From Streptomyces xantholiticus (GTDB lineage Bacteria > Actinomycetota > Actinomycetes > Streptomycetales > Streptomycetaceae): DNA of 64,000 bases. Location: NCBI RefSeq assembly GCF_014651015.1, contig NZ_BMWB01000003.1, positions 306,847-370,846 on the forward strand. Reading direction: 5' to 3'. Every line of letters starts with the position of its first letter. The first letter of the stretch is position 1. Below are positions 19,775-32,100 of this stretch, one piece after another. The translations under genes were made by a program, and so were the position numbers. Under the pieces are notes generated by a model. That model did not search any database. It saw only the letters and a program-made list of their open reading frames with translations, and had not been told where the DNA came from.

Positions 19775-19821
19775 GCGTTTCCTAAGAGCCCCTTAAAGGC
19801 GTCCGCCGAGGTCAGGGGGTC

Positions 19822-21147
19822 CTACAGGCCCGGGATACGGCCGTTGCGGAACAGGTCCACGAAGATCTGGTGGTCGGCCCGGGCCCTGGCCCCGTAGCCG
19901 TGCGCGAAGTCCACGAGCAGTTCGCCGAAGCCCTCCTCGTCGGCGGCGATCGCCGCGTCGATGGCCCGCTCGGTGGAGAACGGCACCAGGGAGTGCCCGC
20001 TCTCGTCGTCCGCGGCGGCGTGCATGGTCGCCGTGGCCCGGCCGAGGTCGGCCACGACGGCCGCGATCTCCTCCACGTCGTCGATGTCGGACCAGTCCAG
20101 GTCCACCGCGTACGGAGAGACCTCGGCGACCAGCTGACCGGAGCCGTCGAGCTCGGTCCAGCCGAGCCAGGGGTCGGCGTGGTCCTGGAGGGCGCGCTGG
20201 GAGATCACCGTGCGATGCCCTTCGTGCTGGAAGTAGCCGCGGACCTCCGGGTCGGTGATGTGCCGGGAGACCGCGGGTGTCTGTGCCTGCTTCATGTAGA
20301 TCACGACATCGTTCTCGAGGGCGTCGCTGTTGCCCTCCAGCAGGATGTTGTACGACGGCAGGCCGGCCGAGCCGATGCCGATGCCGCGCCGGCCCACGAC
20401 GTCCTTGACCCGGTAGGAGTCGGGGCGGGCCAGGCTGGACTCGGGCAGGGTCTCCAGGTAGCCGTCGAAGGCGGCCAGCACCTTGTACCGGGTGGCCGCG
20501 TCCAGCTCGATGGAACCCCCGCCCGAGGCGAACCGGCGTTCGAAGTCGCGGATCTCCGTCATCGAGTCCAGCAGCGAGAACCGGGTCAGCGAGCGCGCCA
20601 TTCGCAGCGCCCCGAGCAGCGGCCCGTCCGCCGTGTCCAGGGTGAAGGGCGGCACGTCGTCGTCCTTGGCCCCGGTCGCCAGCGCGTGGATGCGCTCCCG
20701 GTAGGCGGTCGCGCAGATCCGCACCAGCTCGGTGATCCGGTCGTCGCTGAGCGCCTTGGTGTAGCCGAGCAGGGCCAGCGATGCGGCGAGCCTCTTGAGG
20801 TCCCAGGTGAAGGGGCCCACATAGGCCTCGTCGAAGTCGTTGACGTTGAAGATCAGCCGGCCGTTGGCGTCCATGTAGGTGCCGAAGTTCTCCGCGTGGA
20901 GATCGCCGTGGATCCACACCCGGCCCGTGCGCTCGTCCAGGTAGGGGCCGGCGAGCTGCTCCCGCTCCAGGTCGTTGTAGAACAGGCATGCCGTGCCCCG
21001 GTAGAAGGCGAACGCCGAGGCCGCCATCTTGCGGAACTTGACCCGGAAGGCGGCCGGGTCGGCGGCCAGGAGCTCGCCGAAGGCGGTGTCGAAGACGGCG
21101 AGGATCTCCTCGCCGCGCTGCTCGGCGGTGGGCTGCGGGACCGGCAT
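19822..21147 (-). CDS. DUF2252 protein (kinase-like fold)
   Basis: 441 residues from the chosen start. The block VWIHGDLHAENFGTY followed by FNVNDFDEAYVGPFTWDLKRLAAS corresponds to the HGDxHxxN and D-containing metal motifs of aminoglycoside-phosphotransferase-like folds. DUF2252 is widespread in actinobacteria and has no established substrate. ATG 21147 has AGGAGG 9 nt upstream; an in-frame GTG farther out (21228) has none. It is divergent from dnaE. Confidence 0.85.
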   Translation of the reverse strand: MPVPQPTAEQRGEEILAVFDTAFGELLAADPAAFRVKFRKMAASAFAFYRGTACLFYNDLEREQLAGPYLDERTGRVWIHGDLHAENFGTYMDANGRLIFNVNDFDEAYVGPFTWDLKRLAASLALLGYTKALSDDRITELVRICATAYRERIHALATGAKDDDVPPFTLDTADGPLLGALRMARSLTRFSLLDSMTEIRDFERRFASGGGSIELDAATRYKVLAAFDGYLETLPESSLARPDSYRVKDVVGRRGIGIGSAGLPSYNILLEGNSDALENDVVIYMKQAQTPAVSRHITDPEVRGYFQHEGHRTVISQRALQDHADPWLGWTELDGSGQLVAEVSPYAVDLDWSDIDDVEEIAAVVADLGRATATMHAAADDESGHSLVPFSTERAIDAAIAADEEGFGELLVDFAHGYGARARADHQIFVDLFRNGRIPGL

Positions 21148-21374
21148 CGCGGGGTGCCTCCTGGTGCATGGCAATGGGGACGGCGTTTCCGCCCCGTCCA
21201 ACGCATGAAGGTACGCAGGAGTGCCCACCCGTCAACCCGACGGCCACCCCTCGTAAGAGGGGCGTCGCCCCGCAGCGTTTCCATCGGGCTGTCAGTCCGG
21301 CGACGTAGACTTCCAGGCTGTCCCCCCGGACTGCCCGCAGCCTGTCGCCCACTGTTCTTCGGAGGCCCGTCGCC

Positions 21375-24914
<3,540 letters not shown>

Positions 24915-24940
24915 CCGTGCCCGCGTAAGGCCACGCACGC

Positions 24941-24978
24941 AGAAGGGGCGCTCCCGTCGTCACGGGAGCGCCCCTTCT
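24941..24978. terminator. Bidirectional terminator between dnaE and the convergent small gene
   Basis: AGAAGGGGCGCTCCCGT (24941-24957) pairs perfectly over 17 bp with 24962-24978 around a CGTC loop. It serves dnaE and the 57-residue gene on the other strand. Confidence 0.9.
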
Positions 24979-25017
24979 GGCGTCAGGTGTTACGCGTCAT
25001 GCGTCAAGGCCGGCCGG

Positions 25018-25191
25018 TCAGTTGTGGCCGAAGCGCTTCTGCCGGCCCTTGTGGGCCACATCGGACGGAGTGACCGCCTGCGCCCGCTGCTCGGCCTGCG
25101 CCTCCATCGAGGAGCTGCGAGCCTGCTGGGCGCCGCGCTCGGCGGCAGAGGACTGGTTCTGAGCACGATCCTGCTTCTTGTTCTTGGCCAT
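25018..25191 (-). CDS. Small hydrophilic protein of unknown function (57 residues)
   Basis: The frame begins MAKNKKQDRAQNQSSAAERG and ends GRQKRFGHN. It is rich in Gln, Ala, Arg and Lys, has no hydrophobic segment, and is probably disordered or nucleic-acid binding. AGGAGG (25198-25203) stands 6 nt before the ATG, one of the best ribosome sites in the window, which argues that it is a real, well-translated gene. It ends 40 bp from a perfect terminator. Confidence 0.8.
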   Translation of the reverse strand: MAKNKKQDRAQNQSSAAERGAQQARSSSMEAQAEQRAQAVTPSDVAHKGRQKRFGHN

Positions 25192-25433
25192 GGGGTGCCT
25201 CCTGTTGGGGTGTAGGGGCCAGGGCCGCGACCAGACTCACATAAGCGTATAACCGTCGCATTTTGGATCATCGCGGACCGTAATCGCCCGGGGTACAGAG
25301 GTACGGATCCGATCCGCCACGCCGATGATCGAGTTCCGGCCGTTAACCCTCCCGTGGTCGGGCAGACTCGATGGAAAGCCGGAACAATCCCCGATCCGAC
25401 GCACCGTTGAGCTCGTGAAAGAGGGTGGTACGC

Positions 25434-26711
25434 GTGGACCGCTGCGTCGTCCTGGTGGACGCCGGCTACCTGCTGGGCGCTGCTGCCAGCCTTCTCGCCG
25501 GAGAGCCCGCGCGATCGCGGATCACCGTCGACCATGCCGCCCTCATCCAGGGCCTTCGCGAACTCGCCGAAGCCGACACCCAGCGGCCCCTGCTCCGCAT
25601 CTACTGGTTCGACGGCGCCCCCGACCGCGTCCCCCAGCCCGAGCACCGCCGGCTGCGCGTGATGCCCCGCGTAACCGTCCGGCTCGGCGCTCTGACCCGC
25701 AGCGACGGCCGCTGGGCACAGAAGGGCGTCGACGCCGCGATGCACGCGGAACTCACCGAACTGGCCAGGAACCGGGCCTGCTCCGACGTGGTGCTGGTGA
25801 CCGGCGACGGCGACCTGCTGCCCGGCCTGATGTCCGCCAAGGAACACGGCGTCGCCGTCCACCTCTGGGCCGTGCAGGCCGCGGACGGCGACTACAACCA
25901 GTCGGAGGACCTCGTCGCCGAGGCCGACGAACGCCGGGTGCTGGACCGGATGTGGATCACCCGGGCCGTGCAGGCCAAGGAACTCACCGGCATCTGCGCG
26001 CCCCCGCCGGTGCCCCGGCCCGAGATCGCGGCCATCCTGTCGGCGCCCCTGCCCGAGTCCGCGCTCGCCGCGGCCGCCGAGCGCGCCGAGGACGCCGTAC
26101 GAGGCGCCGCCAGGACCGAGCCCACGGAGAACGGCACGGAGCCCGCGCCCGTCCCCACCAAGGGCGTGCCCACCCCCAAGGACCTCGCCGGCCTGCGCGC
26201 CCACGGCCACCACCCCGCGCCGGCCGCCGTGCCCCACCCGCCGAGCGCCACGCTGCGCTGGTCCTCCGACAAGGGCTGGATCGAACGGCCCGGCGGCGGA
26301 ACGCTGGGCGAGCCTCCGGAGACCGCCTCCCTGCCGACCCTGGCCCAGCTCACCAGCGCCGAACAGCGCTGGGCCGACCGCGAGGAGGACATCACCACCG
26401 TCGGCGGCGACCCGTTCGAGGTCGGCCAGGTCTTCGCACGGCGCTGGATGGAGCGGTTGCCGGAGAACGGCCATCTGCACAAGCTGTCCACCCTGTACCC
26501 GCGCATCCCGCACCGCATCGACGGAGAACTGCTCCGCTACGCCGCCCGCTTCGGACTCCTGGCCCACAAGGACGACCAGATCGACGAACACGACCGGTAC
26601 GCGATCCGGGCGGGATTCTGGCGCGAGATCGACGTACGGACGGCCGCCGAGCACGGCCCGACGGGAGAGCACCCGGGGCCCGAGGGCATCCGGGGCGGAC
26701 GGACCCCGTAG
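25434..26711 (+). CDS. NYN-domain (PIN-like) putative RNase with C-terminal winged-helix-like region
   Basis: 425 residues from GTG 25434. GTG 25425 is also in frame, but the AAAGAGG site at 25418-25424 is 9 nt from the former and touches the latter. The N-terminal NYN domain (about 1-165) has acidic residues in VLVDAGYL, GVDAAMHAELTE and VLVTGDGDLLPGL, the expected metal site of a nuclease. A Pro/Ala-rich linker (about 200-280) follows. The C-terminal part (GQVFARRWMERLPENGHLHKLSTLYPRIP then HRIDGELLRYAARFGLL) resembles a LOTUS/OST-HTH RNA-binding module. The target RNA is unknown. Confidence 0.8.
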   Translation: MDRCVVLVDAGYLLGAAASLLAGEPARSRITVDHAALIQGLRELAEADTQRPLLRIYWFDGAPDRVPQPEHRRLRVMPRVTVRLGALTRSDGRWAQKGVDAAMHAELTELARNRACSDVVLVTGDGDLLPGLMSAKEHGVAVHLWAVQAADGDYNQSEDLVAEADERRVLDRMWITRAVQAKELTGICAPPPVPRPEIAAILSAPLPESALAAAAERAEDAVRGAARTEPTENGTEPAPVPTKGVPTPKDLAGLRAHGHHPAPAAVPHPPSATLRWSSDKGWIERPGGGTLGEPPETASLPTLAQLTSAEQRWADREEDITTVGGDPFEVGQVFARRWMERLPENGHLHKLSTLYPRIPHRIDGELLRYAARFGLLAHKDDQIDEHDRYAIRAGFWREIDVRTAAEHGPTGEHPGPEGIRGGRTP

Positions 26712-26722
26712 TCTCGTACCTC

Positions 26723-27706
26723 GTGAGTACGGTGTGCCTGGTGCGGGATCTGGTCAAGACGTACCCCGCCGCGCGCGGCAGACGGGGCACGCCGGGGACA
26801 CCCGAGGTGCGTGCCACCGACGGGATCAGCCTCGAAGTGCGGCGCGGCGAGATCTTCGGCCTGCTCGGACCCAACGGCGCGGGCAAGTCCACCCTGGTGC
26901 GGCAGCTCACCGGACTGATGCGCCCCGACGCGGGCAGCGTCCACGTCCTCGGCCACGACCTGGTACGCCACCCGGAGCGCGCCGCCCGGCTCATCGGCTA
27001 CCTCGGCCAGGAGTCCACCGCACTCGACGAGCTGACCGTCGCCCTCGCCGCAGAAACCACCGGACGGCTGCGCGGACTGGCCGCGCGCGAGGCGCGCGTC
27101 GAGCGGGACGCCGTGCTCGAGGAACTCGGGCTCACCGGCCTCGCCGCCCGTCCCCTGAAGAAACTGTCCGGCGGCCAGCGCCGGCTCGCCTGCTTCGCCG
27201 CGACGCTCGTGGGGGAGCGGCCGGTGCTGGTGCTCGACGAGCCCACCTCCGGTATGGACCCCGTCGCACGGCGCGCCGTCTGGGCGGCCGTCGACCGGCG
27301 CCGCGCCGAGCACGGCGCGACGGTGCTGCTCGTGACCCACAACGTCATCGAGGCCGAGACCGTTCTCGACCGGGTCGCCGTCCTCGAGCACGGCCGGGTC
27401 ATCGCCTGTGACACCCCCTCCGGACTGAAGGAACGGGTCGCCGGCGAGGTACGGGTCGACCTGATGTGGCGTGACCGCGCCCCCCTCGACGTGCCCGAGG
27501 TCGCAGCCCTCCGCGGCTTTGCACAGGAGTTCGGACGGCGGTGGGTCCTGCGGCTCGCGCCGGAGGAGGCGCGGGCGGCGGTCGCCGCGGTGACCGGCGG
27601 AGCGGCGTTCGCCGCGCTCGACGACTTCACACTGACCACGCCGAGCCTGGAGGACGTCTACTTGGCACTCGGAGGGAACGCGACGAAGGGGCTGGTCAAG
27701 GCGTGA
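26723..27706 (+). CDS. ABC transporter ATP-binding protein (exporter type)
   Basis: 327 residues. Walker A is GPNGAGKST, the signature LSGGQRRLA, Walker B VLVLDEPTSGMDP, and the switch His is in LLVTHNVIEAE. The C-terminal domain after about 235 is of the drug/bacteriocin exporter (DrrA-like) type. It starts 11 bp after the NYN gene and overlaps the permease gene by 4 nt (GTGA), so the pair forms one transporter. The substrate is unknown. Confidence 0.92.
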   Translation: MSTVCLVRDLVKTYPAARGRRGTPGTPEVRATDGISLEVRRGEIFGLLGPNGAGKSTLVRQLTGLMRPDAGSVHVLGHDLVRHPERAARLIGYLGQESTALDELTVALAAETTGRLRGLAAREARVERDAVLEELGLTGLAARPLKKLSGGQRRLACFAATLVGERPVLVLDEPTSGMDPVARRAVWAAVDRRRAEHGATVLLVTHNVIEAETVLDRVAVLEHGRVIACDTPSGLKERVAGEVRVDLMWRDRAPLDVPEVAALRGFAQEFGRRWVLRLAPEEARAAVAAVTGGAAFAALDDFTLTTPSLEDVYLALGGNATKGLVKA

Positions 27707-28527
27707 GCATCGTGTCCGCGGAATCCGCCGCGGCGGTCGCCGCACGCGCAGCGGTGGCGGAGGAGGAGACCGCCGCGCCGCTCGCGCCGAGGGCCCACCT
27801 GCTACCGGCGCTGGCCGCCGTGTACCGGGCGCAGCTGTCGCGGGCGCGGGTCGCCCGCATCCCGCTGCTGTTCGTGGCGACCTTCCAGTCCGTCGGGATC
27901 ATGGTGCTGATGCGGGGCGTCGTCGACGGCGGAACGGAGGCGCGGGCGGTCGTCGCCGGCGCGAGCGTACTCGTCGTCGCCTTCGTCGCGCTCAACCTGC
28001 TCGCGCAGTACTTCGGGCAGTTGCGTGCCGGCGGCGGCCTCGACCACTACGCGACGCTCCCCGTGCCGCCCGCCGCCGTGGTGCTGGGCGCGGCGGCCGC
28101 GTACGCCTCCTTCACCGTGCCGGGCACGGTGGTGACGGCGGTCGCGGGCAGCGTCCTGTTCCAGCTGCCGCTCACCCATCTGTGGGTGCTGGCCGCGGTC
28201 ATCCCGCTGTCCGGTGCGGCCCTCGCCGGGCTGGGCGCGGCCCTCGGACTGCTGGCGCCTCGTCAGGAACTGGCCACACTGTGCGGGCAGCTCGGCATGT
28301 CCGCGGCGCTGCTGCTCGGCGTGCTCCCCGCCGACCGGTTGCCCGGGCCCGTCTCGTACGCGCGCGATCTGTTGCCCTCCACGTACGGGGTCGAGGCCAT
28401 GGCCCGGACCTTCGACGCCCACCCGGACTGGGCCGCCGTGGGCCTCGACCTCGCGGTGTGCGGGGCGGTCGGAGTCGTCTCGCTGGCGGTCGCGACATGG
28501 GCCTACCGGCGGGCGGCGGTCCGGTGA
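27703..28527 (+). CDS. ABC-2 type transporter permease
   Basis: 274 residues with six predicted membrane helices after a cytoplasmic Ala/Glu-rich N-terminus (about 1-45). It is the partner of the upstream ATPase, with overlapping stop and start. The fold is that of ABC-2 exporters, which move drugs, lipids or polysaccharides outward. Nothing in the sequence identifies the cargo. Confidence 0.88.
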   Translation: MSIVSAESAAAVAARAAVAEEETAAPLAPRAHLLPALAAVYRAQLSRARVARIPLLFVATFQSVGIMVLMRGVVDGGTEARAVVAGASVLVVAFVALNLLAQYFGQLRAGGGLDHYATLPVPPAAVVLGAAAAYASFTVPGTVVTAVAGSVLFQLPLTHLWVLAAVIPLSGAALAGLGAALGLLAPRQELATLCGQLGMSAALLLGVLPADRLPGPVSYARDLLPSTYGVEAMARTFDAHPDWAAVGLDLAVCGAVGVVSLAVATWAYRRAAVR

Positions 28528-28561
28528 GGCGTCGCCAGGGCAGGCCTGGCACGATGGCGGG

Positions 28562-29221
28562 GTGACCGCACCTCTGACGCCGCCGCACCAGCCGCACGAC
28601 TCCTCGCCGGAGAGCAGCCCCTGGCAGGCGCCGCCCGCCGGGCCGGGGCCGTCCTCGATGTACGCCCACGAGTCCGCGAAGGACCAGGCCGCGGCGGCCG
28701 CGGAACTGCGGAAGGACCTGCGGGACTCCGCGCTGGTCCTGGTGGCCGTGACGCTTGCCGGCGTGGCACTGGGCCTGCTGTGGCTGTGGCTGGCGCCCCG
28801 GGTGCCGCTGATCTCCAACAGGGAGGGCGTCTTCCTCAAGGACACGGAGGGAGAGGCGGCGATCGGCGCCGACGGCACGTTCGTGTTGCTGGCGGTCGGT
28901 CTCGGTGCGCTGAGCGCGGTGGCGGTCTTCCTCTTCCGCCGGCGCGGCGGCATGGCGCTGGTCCTCGCCCTGGCGGTGGGCGGCCTGCTCGCTTCGCTGC
29001 TGGGCTGGGGCATCGGCGTGTGGTTCGGCCCGCCGCGGGACGTGGTGGCGCATGCGCGGGAGGTCGGCGAGGGGGTCACCTTCGACGCGTATCTGGAGCT
29101 GGGGGCGAAGGGGGCGTTGCTGGCGTGGTCGGTGGCGGCGATGGTGGTGCACCTGGGGTTGACGGCGCTGTTCGGGCCCCGCGACCCGGAACCCGACTGG
29201 GCTGCGCCGCCGACGCAGTGA
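28562..29221 (+). CDS. DUF2567-like actinobacterial membrane protein
   Basis: 219 residues. A polar Pro/Ser-rich N-terminus (1-55) is followed by four hydrophobic helices, with the first loop carrying PRVPLISNREGVFLKDTEGE. The pattern fits the actinobacterial DUF2567 family, of unknown function. GTG 28562 is preceded by CACGAT-GGCGGG without a Shine-Dalgarno site. The same arrangement occurs at hisI, so the message may be leaderless. Confidence 0.75.
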   Translation: MTAPLTPPHQPHDSSPESSPWQAPPAGPGPSSMYAHESAKDQAAAAAELRKDLRDSALVLVAVTLAGVALGLLWLWLAPRVPLISNREGVFLKDTEGEAAIGADGTFVLLAVGLGALSAVAVFLFRRRGGMALVLALAVGGLLASLLGWGIGVWFGPPRDVVAHAREVGEGVTFDAYLELGAKGALLAWSVAAMVVHLGLTALFGPRDPEPDWAAPPTQ

Positions 29222-29280
29222 CGCTTTTCCCGCCGGGGCGCGCGGGCCGGGGCGTGCACGTGTGACGTGCGGGTGTCGTG

Positions 29281-29640
29281 GTGCGCTGCGCGGGGCTGCT
29301 CCCCTCCTTCCCGTCCTCCCCTACGGTGGCGGCGTGGGTGGTAACCCCATCCCGAAATCGGGGCAGGACCCGCCCCGTACCGCGCCGCGCTCGCGGTGTC
29401 CCCGATCGCCGGACGGGCTGGATTTCGCTCCGCGAAGTCAGCCCCGCCGCGTTTGGCGAGGGGTGCGGGGCCGAGCCCCGATCCACCGCGCGCACAGCGT
29501 GGCGGACGGGTCCTGCGCCGCCGCAACGGCCGACCGCGGGGGCTGCCGCTGAAGGACCGGGTGCTGCCGGTCGCGGCCGCCCGCTGCAGGGGCCGGAGGC
29601 CGACTTCGGCAAGGGCGGGCTGGGGGGCGTGGCCCCAGAG
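29281..29640. repeat. GC-rich intergenic element (family copy 2)
   Basis: The gap between DUF2567 and the convergent ybaK holds no credible gene. It shares the block CCCCGTACCGCGC...GCGGTGTCC and the hairpin core GGGCTGGATTTCGC/GCGAAGTCAGCCC (about 29415-29447) with the element at 5826-6142, in the same orientation. Confidence 0.6.
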
Positions 29641-30192
29641 CTAGACGCGGGCGATCCGGGACAGGGTCGCGGAGGTCAGCGCGACCAGGTCCGTCGGGGA
29701 AAGCTCGACCTCCAGGCCCCGGCGCCCCGCCGACACACACACCGTCTCGTGCTCCGACGCCGACGCGTCCACCACCGTCGGCAGCAGCCTCCGCTGTCCC
29801 AGCGGGGAGATGCCGCCGCGGACGTAGCCCGTCGTGCGCTCCGCCGCCGTCGGGTCCGCCATGGCCGCCCGCTTGCCGCCTACCGCCGCCGCGAGGGCCT
29901 TCAGGTCGAGCCGGCCCGCGACGGGGACGACCGCCACGGTCAGGGCGCCGTCGACGTCCGCGACGAGGGTCTTGAAGACCCGGTCGGGGGAGACGCCGAG
30001 CGCCTCCGCGGCCTCCTCGCCGTACGAGGGCGTCGCCGGGTCGTGGTCGTATGCGTGCAGCGTGAACGGCGTTCCCGCCGCCGTCAGGGCGACCGTCGCG
30101 GGCGTACCCCCCGAGTGCTTCTTCGCCTTCTTCGCCGCGTTCTTCGCCAAGGCCAGGGCTCCTCGCGTCAGTTGGGGCTCGTCGGCCGCCAT
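29641..30192 (-). CDS. ybaK: YbaK/EbsC-family aminoacyl-tRNA deacylase
   Basis: 183 residues. YbaK proteins hydrolyse Cys-tRNA-Pro formed by prolyl-tRNA synthetase. The N-terminus contains a basic KNAAKKAKK stretch. The core has TPFTLHAYDHDP, VFKTLVADVDG, the catalytic-lysine strand LDLKALAAAVGGKRAAM and GYVRGGISPLGQRRLLPTVVD. Its ATG at 30192 lies inside the upstream LON gene (25-nt overlap), so expression is coupled. Confidence 0.9.
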   Translation of the reverse strand: MAADEPQLTRGALALAKNAAKKAKKHSGGTPATVALTAAGTPFTLHAYDHDPATPSYGEEAAEALGVSPDRVFKTLVADVDGALTVAVVPVAGRLDLKALAAAVGGKRAAMADPTAAERTTGYVRGGISPLGQRRLLPTVVDASASEHETVCVSAGRRGLEVELSPTDLVALTSATLSRIARV

Positions 30193-30908
30193 GTCAGATC
30201 CACCGCCGGCAGCGACGGCAGATGCCGCAGCACCGCCGTCTCCGCGCGCAGCAGCGTCAGTTCCTCGCGCAGCCGCGTCGCCGTGTCCGGCGCCTGGAGC
30301 AGGCGCTGCTTCGCCGGGGTGTCGAGCACAGCCGCCGCGGCGACCAGGTAGGAGACGACCGACGGCTCGTCGGGGAGTTCCGCGCCCGTCGACAGCGACC
30401 GCTCCCGTGCCCCCGCCAGGCGCTTCTGATAGCTGCGGAAGGCCCGCAGCACACCCTCCGCCAAGGTTCCCGCGCCCTCGCCCTGTTCCTCCGGGATCTC
30501 CTCGAGCTCCGCCGTCAGGAACGGGCCGCTCGCGTCGACGGACAGGAGCCTGACGCGGGTCGTCCCGGTGGCGAGCACCTCGAAGCTGCCGTCCCCGCGT
30601 TCACGGATGGTCGCCGCGTCGGCTATGCAGCCCACCCGGTGGAACGCCTGGATCGGGTCGGGGCCGAATCCGGAGGCAGGGCCGCGTTCGACGACCGCCG
30701 TCTGGTCGGGCATCCCGGGCGCGGCGGGCGCGACCTCGCGCCCGTCCCGGATGGCGACCACGGCGAAGCGCCGCGGCTCTTCCTCGTCCGTCTTCAGCAG
30801 CTCGCGCATCATGGCGCGATATCGCTCCTCGAAGATGTTCAGCGGCAGCACAAGGCCCGGGAACAGTACCGAGTTCAGCGGGAAGAGCGGCAGGCGAGCG
30901 GTGGTCAC
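30168..30908 (-). CDS. LON N-terminal (substrate-binding) domain protein
   Basis: 246 residues. The opening RLPLFPLNSVLFPGLVLPLNIFE, with later GCIADAATIRERGDGSFEVLATGTTRVRL, is the stand-alone LON substrate-binding domain (PF02190 type), without ATPase or protease domains. Such proteins may deliver substrates to proteases or act as adaptors; none is proven here. GTG 30908 is 7 nt after TACTCT with no Shine-Dalgarno site, suggesting a leaderless message. Confidence 0.85.
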   Translation of the reverse strand: MTTARLPLFPLNSVLFPGLVLPLNIFEERYRAMMRELLKTDEEEPRRFAVVAIRDGREVAPAAPGMPDQTAVVERGPASGFGPDPIQAFHRVGCIADAATIRERGDGSFEVLATGTTRVRLLSVDASGPFLTAELEEIPEEQGEGAGTLAEGVLRAFRSYQKRLAGARERSLSTGAELPDEPSVVSYLVAAAAVLDTPAKQRLLQAPDTATRLREELTLLRAETAVLRHLPSLPAVDLTWRPTSPN

Positions 30909-30961
30909 AGCGGCAAGAGTAATGGCCGGGCAACCGGGCCGGTCCTCTCCCCCCGCTCGCT

Positions 30962-31984
30962 CTACGGTCCGGCCGCAGTGGGAAGCGCCGCCGCGCCCAG
31001 CCGTCCACGCAGCGGTGTCGCCGCCGCGACCTCGATCCGTGCGCCGTCCCGGGTCTGGAGGAACCGGCCCAGCGGGTCCTCGGTCACCGACGACCAAGGG
31101 AAGGACGTCGCGTACGGGCCGATCAGCCGGAACTGTGCCAGCGCCTCGTCCCAGCGTCCCCGCGCCACCAGCACGTACGCGAGCAGATTGCGCACCTCGG
31201 CGGGCCACGGGTCACCGGGGCCGTACTCGCCGGAGAGCGTGACCGCGAGGTCGGCCGCCGCGTCGATCCGGTCGTCCTGCACGGAGGTCCGCGCCTCCCC
31301 GCCGAGCAGCTGGGCGAAGGCCGCCCGCACCGGCAGCGCCTGGACCAGCGAGCCGGGCAGGGCGTCCTCTGCGGCCTTCTCCGCGAAGTCGAAGCACTCG
31401 CTGTGCGAGCCGTACCACTGGGCCGAGAGGTATTTGAGCGCCGCCACATGGCAGCCGTAGTGGTGCGAGGAGCGGCGCACGGCCCGTTCCCAGAGCGACT
31501 CGAAGGCGGTGTGCGTGGCGTGCGTGCCGCGCGCGTGGTCGAGCGCGATCCGCCAGGGCACGGGGTCGCCCGGCTCGGCCTCTGCCGCCGCGTCGATCAG
31601 CGGGCCCACCTCCCGCAGCAGTTCCGGGCGGGCCGGCGACTCCCAGGCCCTGCGTACCGCGAGCTCGGCCTTGACGACGAGGGCGTCCGCGTCGTGGGGG
31701 GAGGCGGCGAGCCAGTCGCCGAGCCATGCGGCCCGGTTCCTGGCGAAGGCCGCGAGCCGCACGACGTACCGGTCGCGGTTCTCCCATTCGGCTGATTCCC
31801 GTGTGGTCGCCAGCAGCTTCGCGGCCGGTTCGTACTCCCCGACGGCAGCGGCGACCAGCGCCGGGCCGAGCCGGTCGTCGGGGGCGTCGAGCAGTACCGC
31901 CTCGGCGGGCGTGAGGCCGTCGGCGAGCCGGGGCGTATGACGGATCACGCGCGCGGTACGGATCATGGCGCGAAGCAATGACAT
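30962..31984 (-). CDS. Helical-repeat-like protein of unknown function
   Basis: 340 residues, Ala- and Arg-rich, predicted almost wholly helical (LGDWLAASPHDADALVVKAELAVRRAW and RNLLAYVLVARGRWDEALAQFRLIG look like TPR-type helix pairs). No catalytic motif or membrane segment is visible. ATG 31984 ([16 protein letters not shown]) is chosen; ATG 31996 adds four residues, and neither has a convincing ribosome site. It lies between the LON gene and the next leftward gene, which suggests but does not prove a link to protein quality control. Confidence 0.7.
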   Translation of the reverse strand: MSLLRAMIRTARVIRHTPRLADGLTPAEAVLLDAPDDRLGPALVAAAVGEYEPAAKLLATTRESAEWENRDRYVVRLAAFARNRAAWLGDWLAASPHDADALVVKAELAVRRAWESPARPELLREVGPLIDAAAEAEPGDPVPWRIALDHARGTHATHTAFESLWERAVRRSSHHYGCHVAALKYLSAQWYGSHSECFDFAEKAAEDALPGSLVQALPVRAAFAQLLGGEARTSVQDDRIDAAADLAVTLSGEYGPGDPWPAEVRNLLAYVLVARGRWDEALAQFRLIGPYATSFPWSSVTEDPLGRFLQTRDGARIEVAAATPLRGRLGAAALPTAAGP

Positions 31985-32100
31985 GGTGCGGACCATTGAA
32001 AACCCGCAGGTGAGCGCCGCGCCAGGGGGACACCTGTGAAGCTTTGGTGGCAACGGAATGGTTGTCTCGACCGAAGCCAAGAGACGGTAAAGAAAATGGC

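Noticed and set aside
21148..21374. CCCCTC/GAGGGG hairpin in the dnaE upstream gap as a riboswitch
   Set aside because: A 6-bp stem is expected by chance in such DNA and no known riboswitch core is present.
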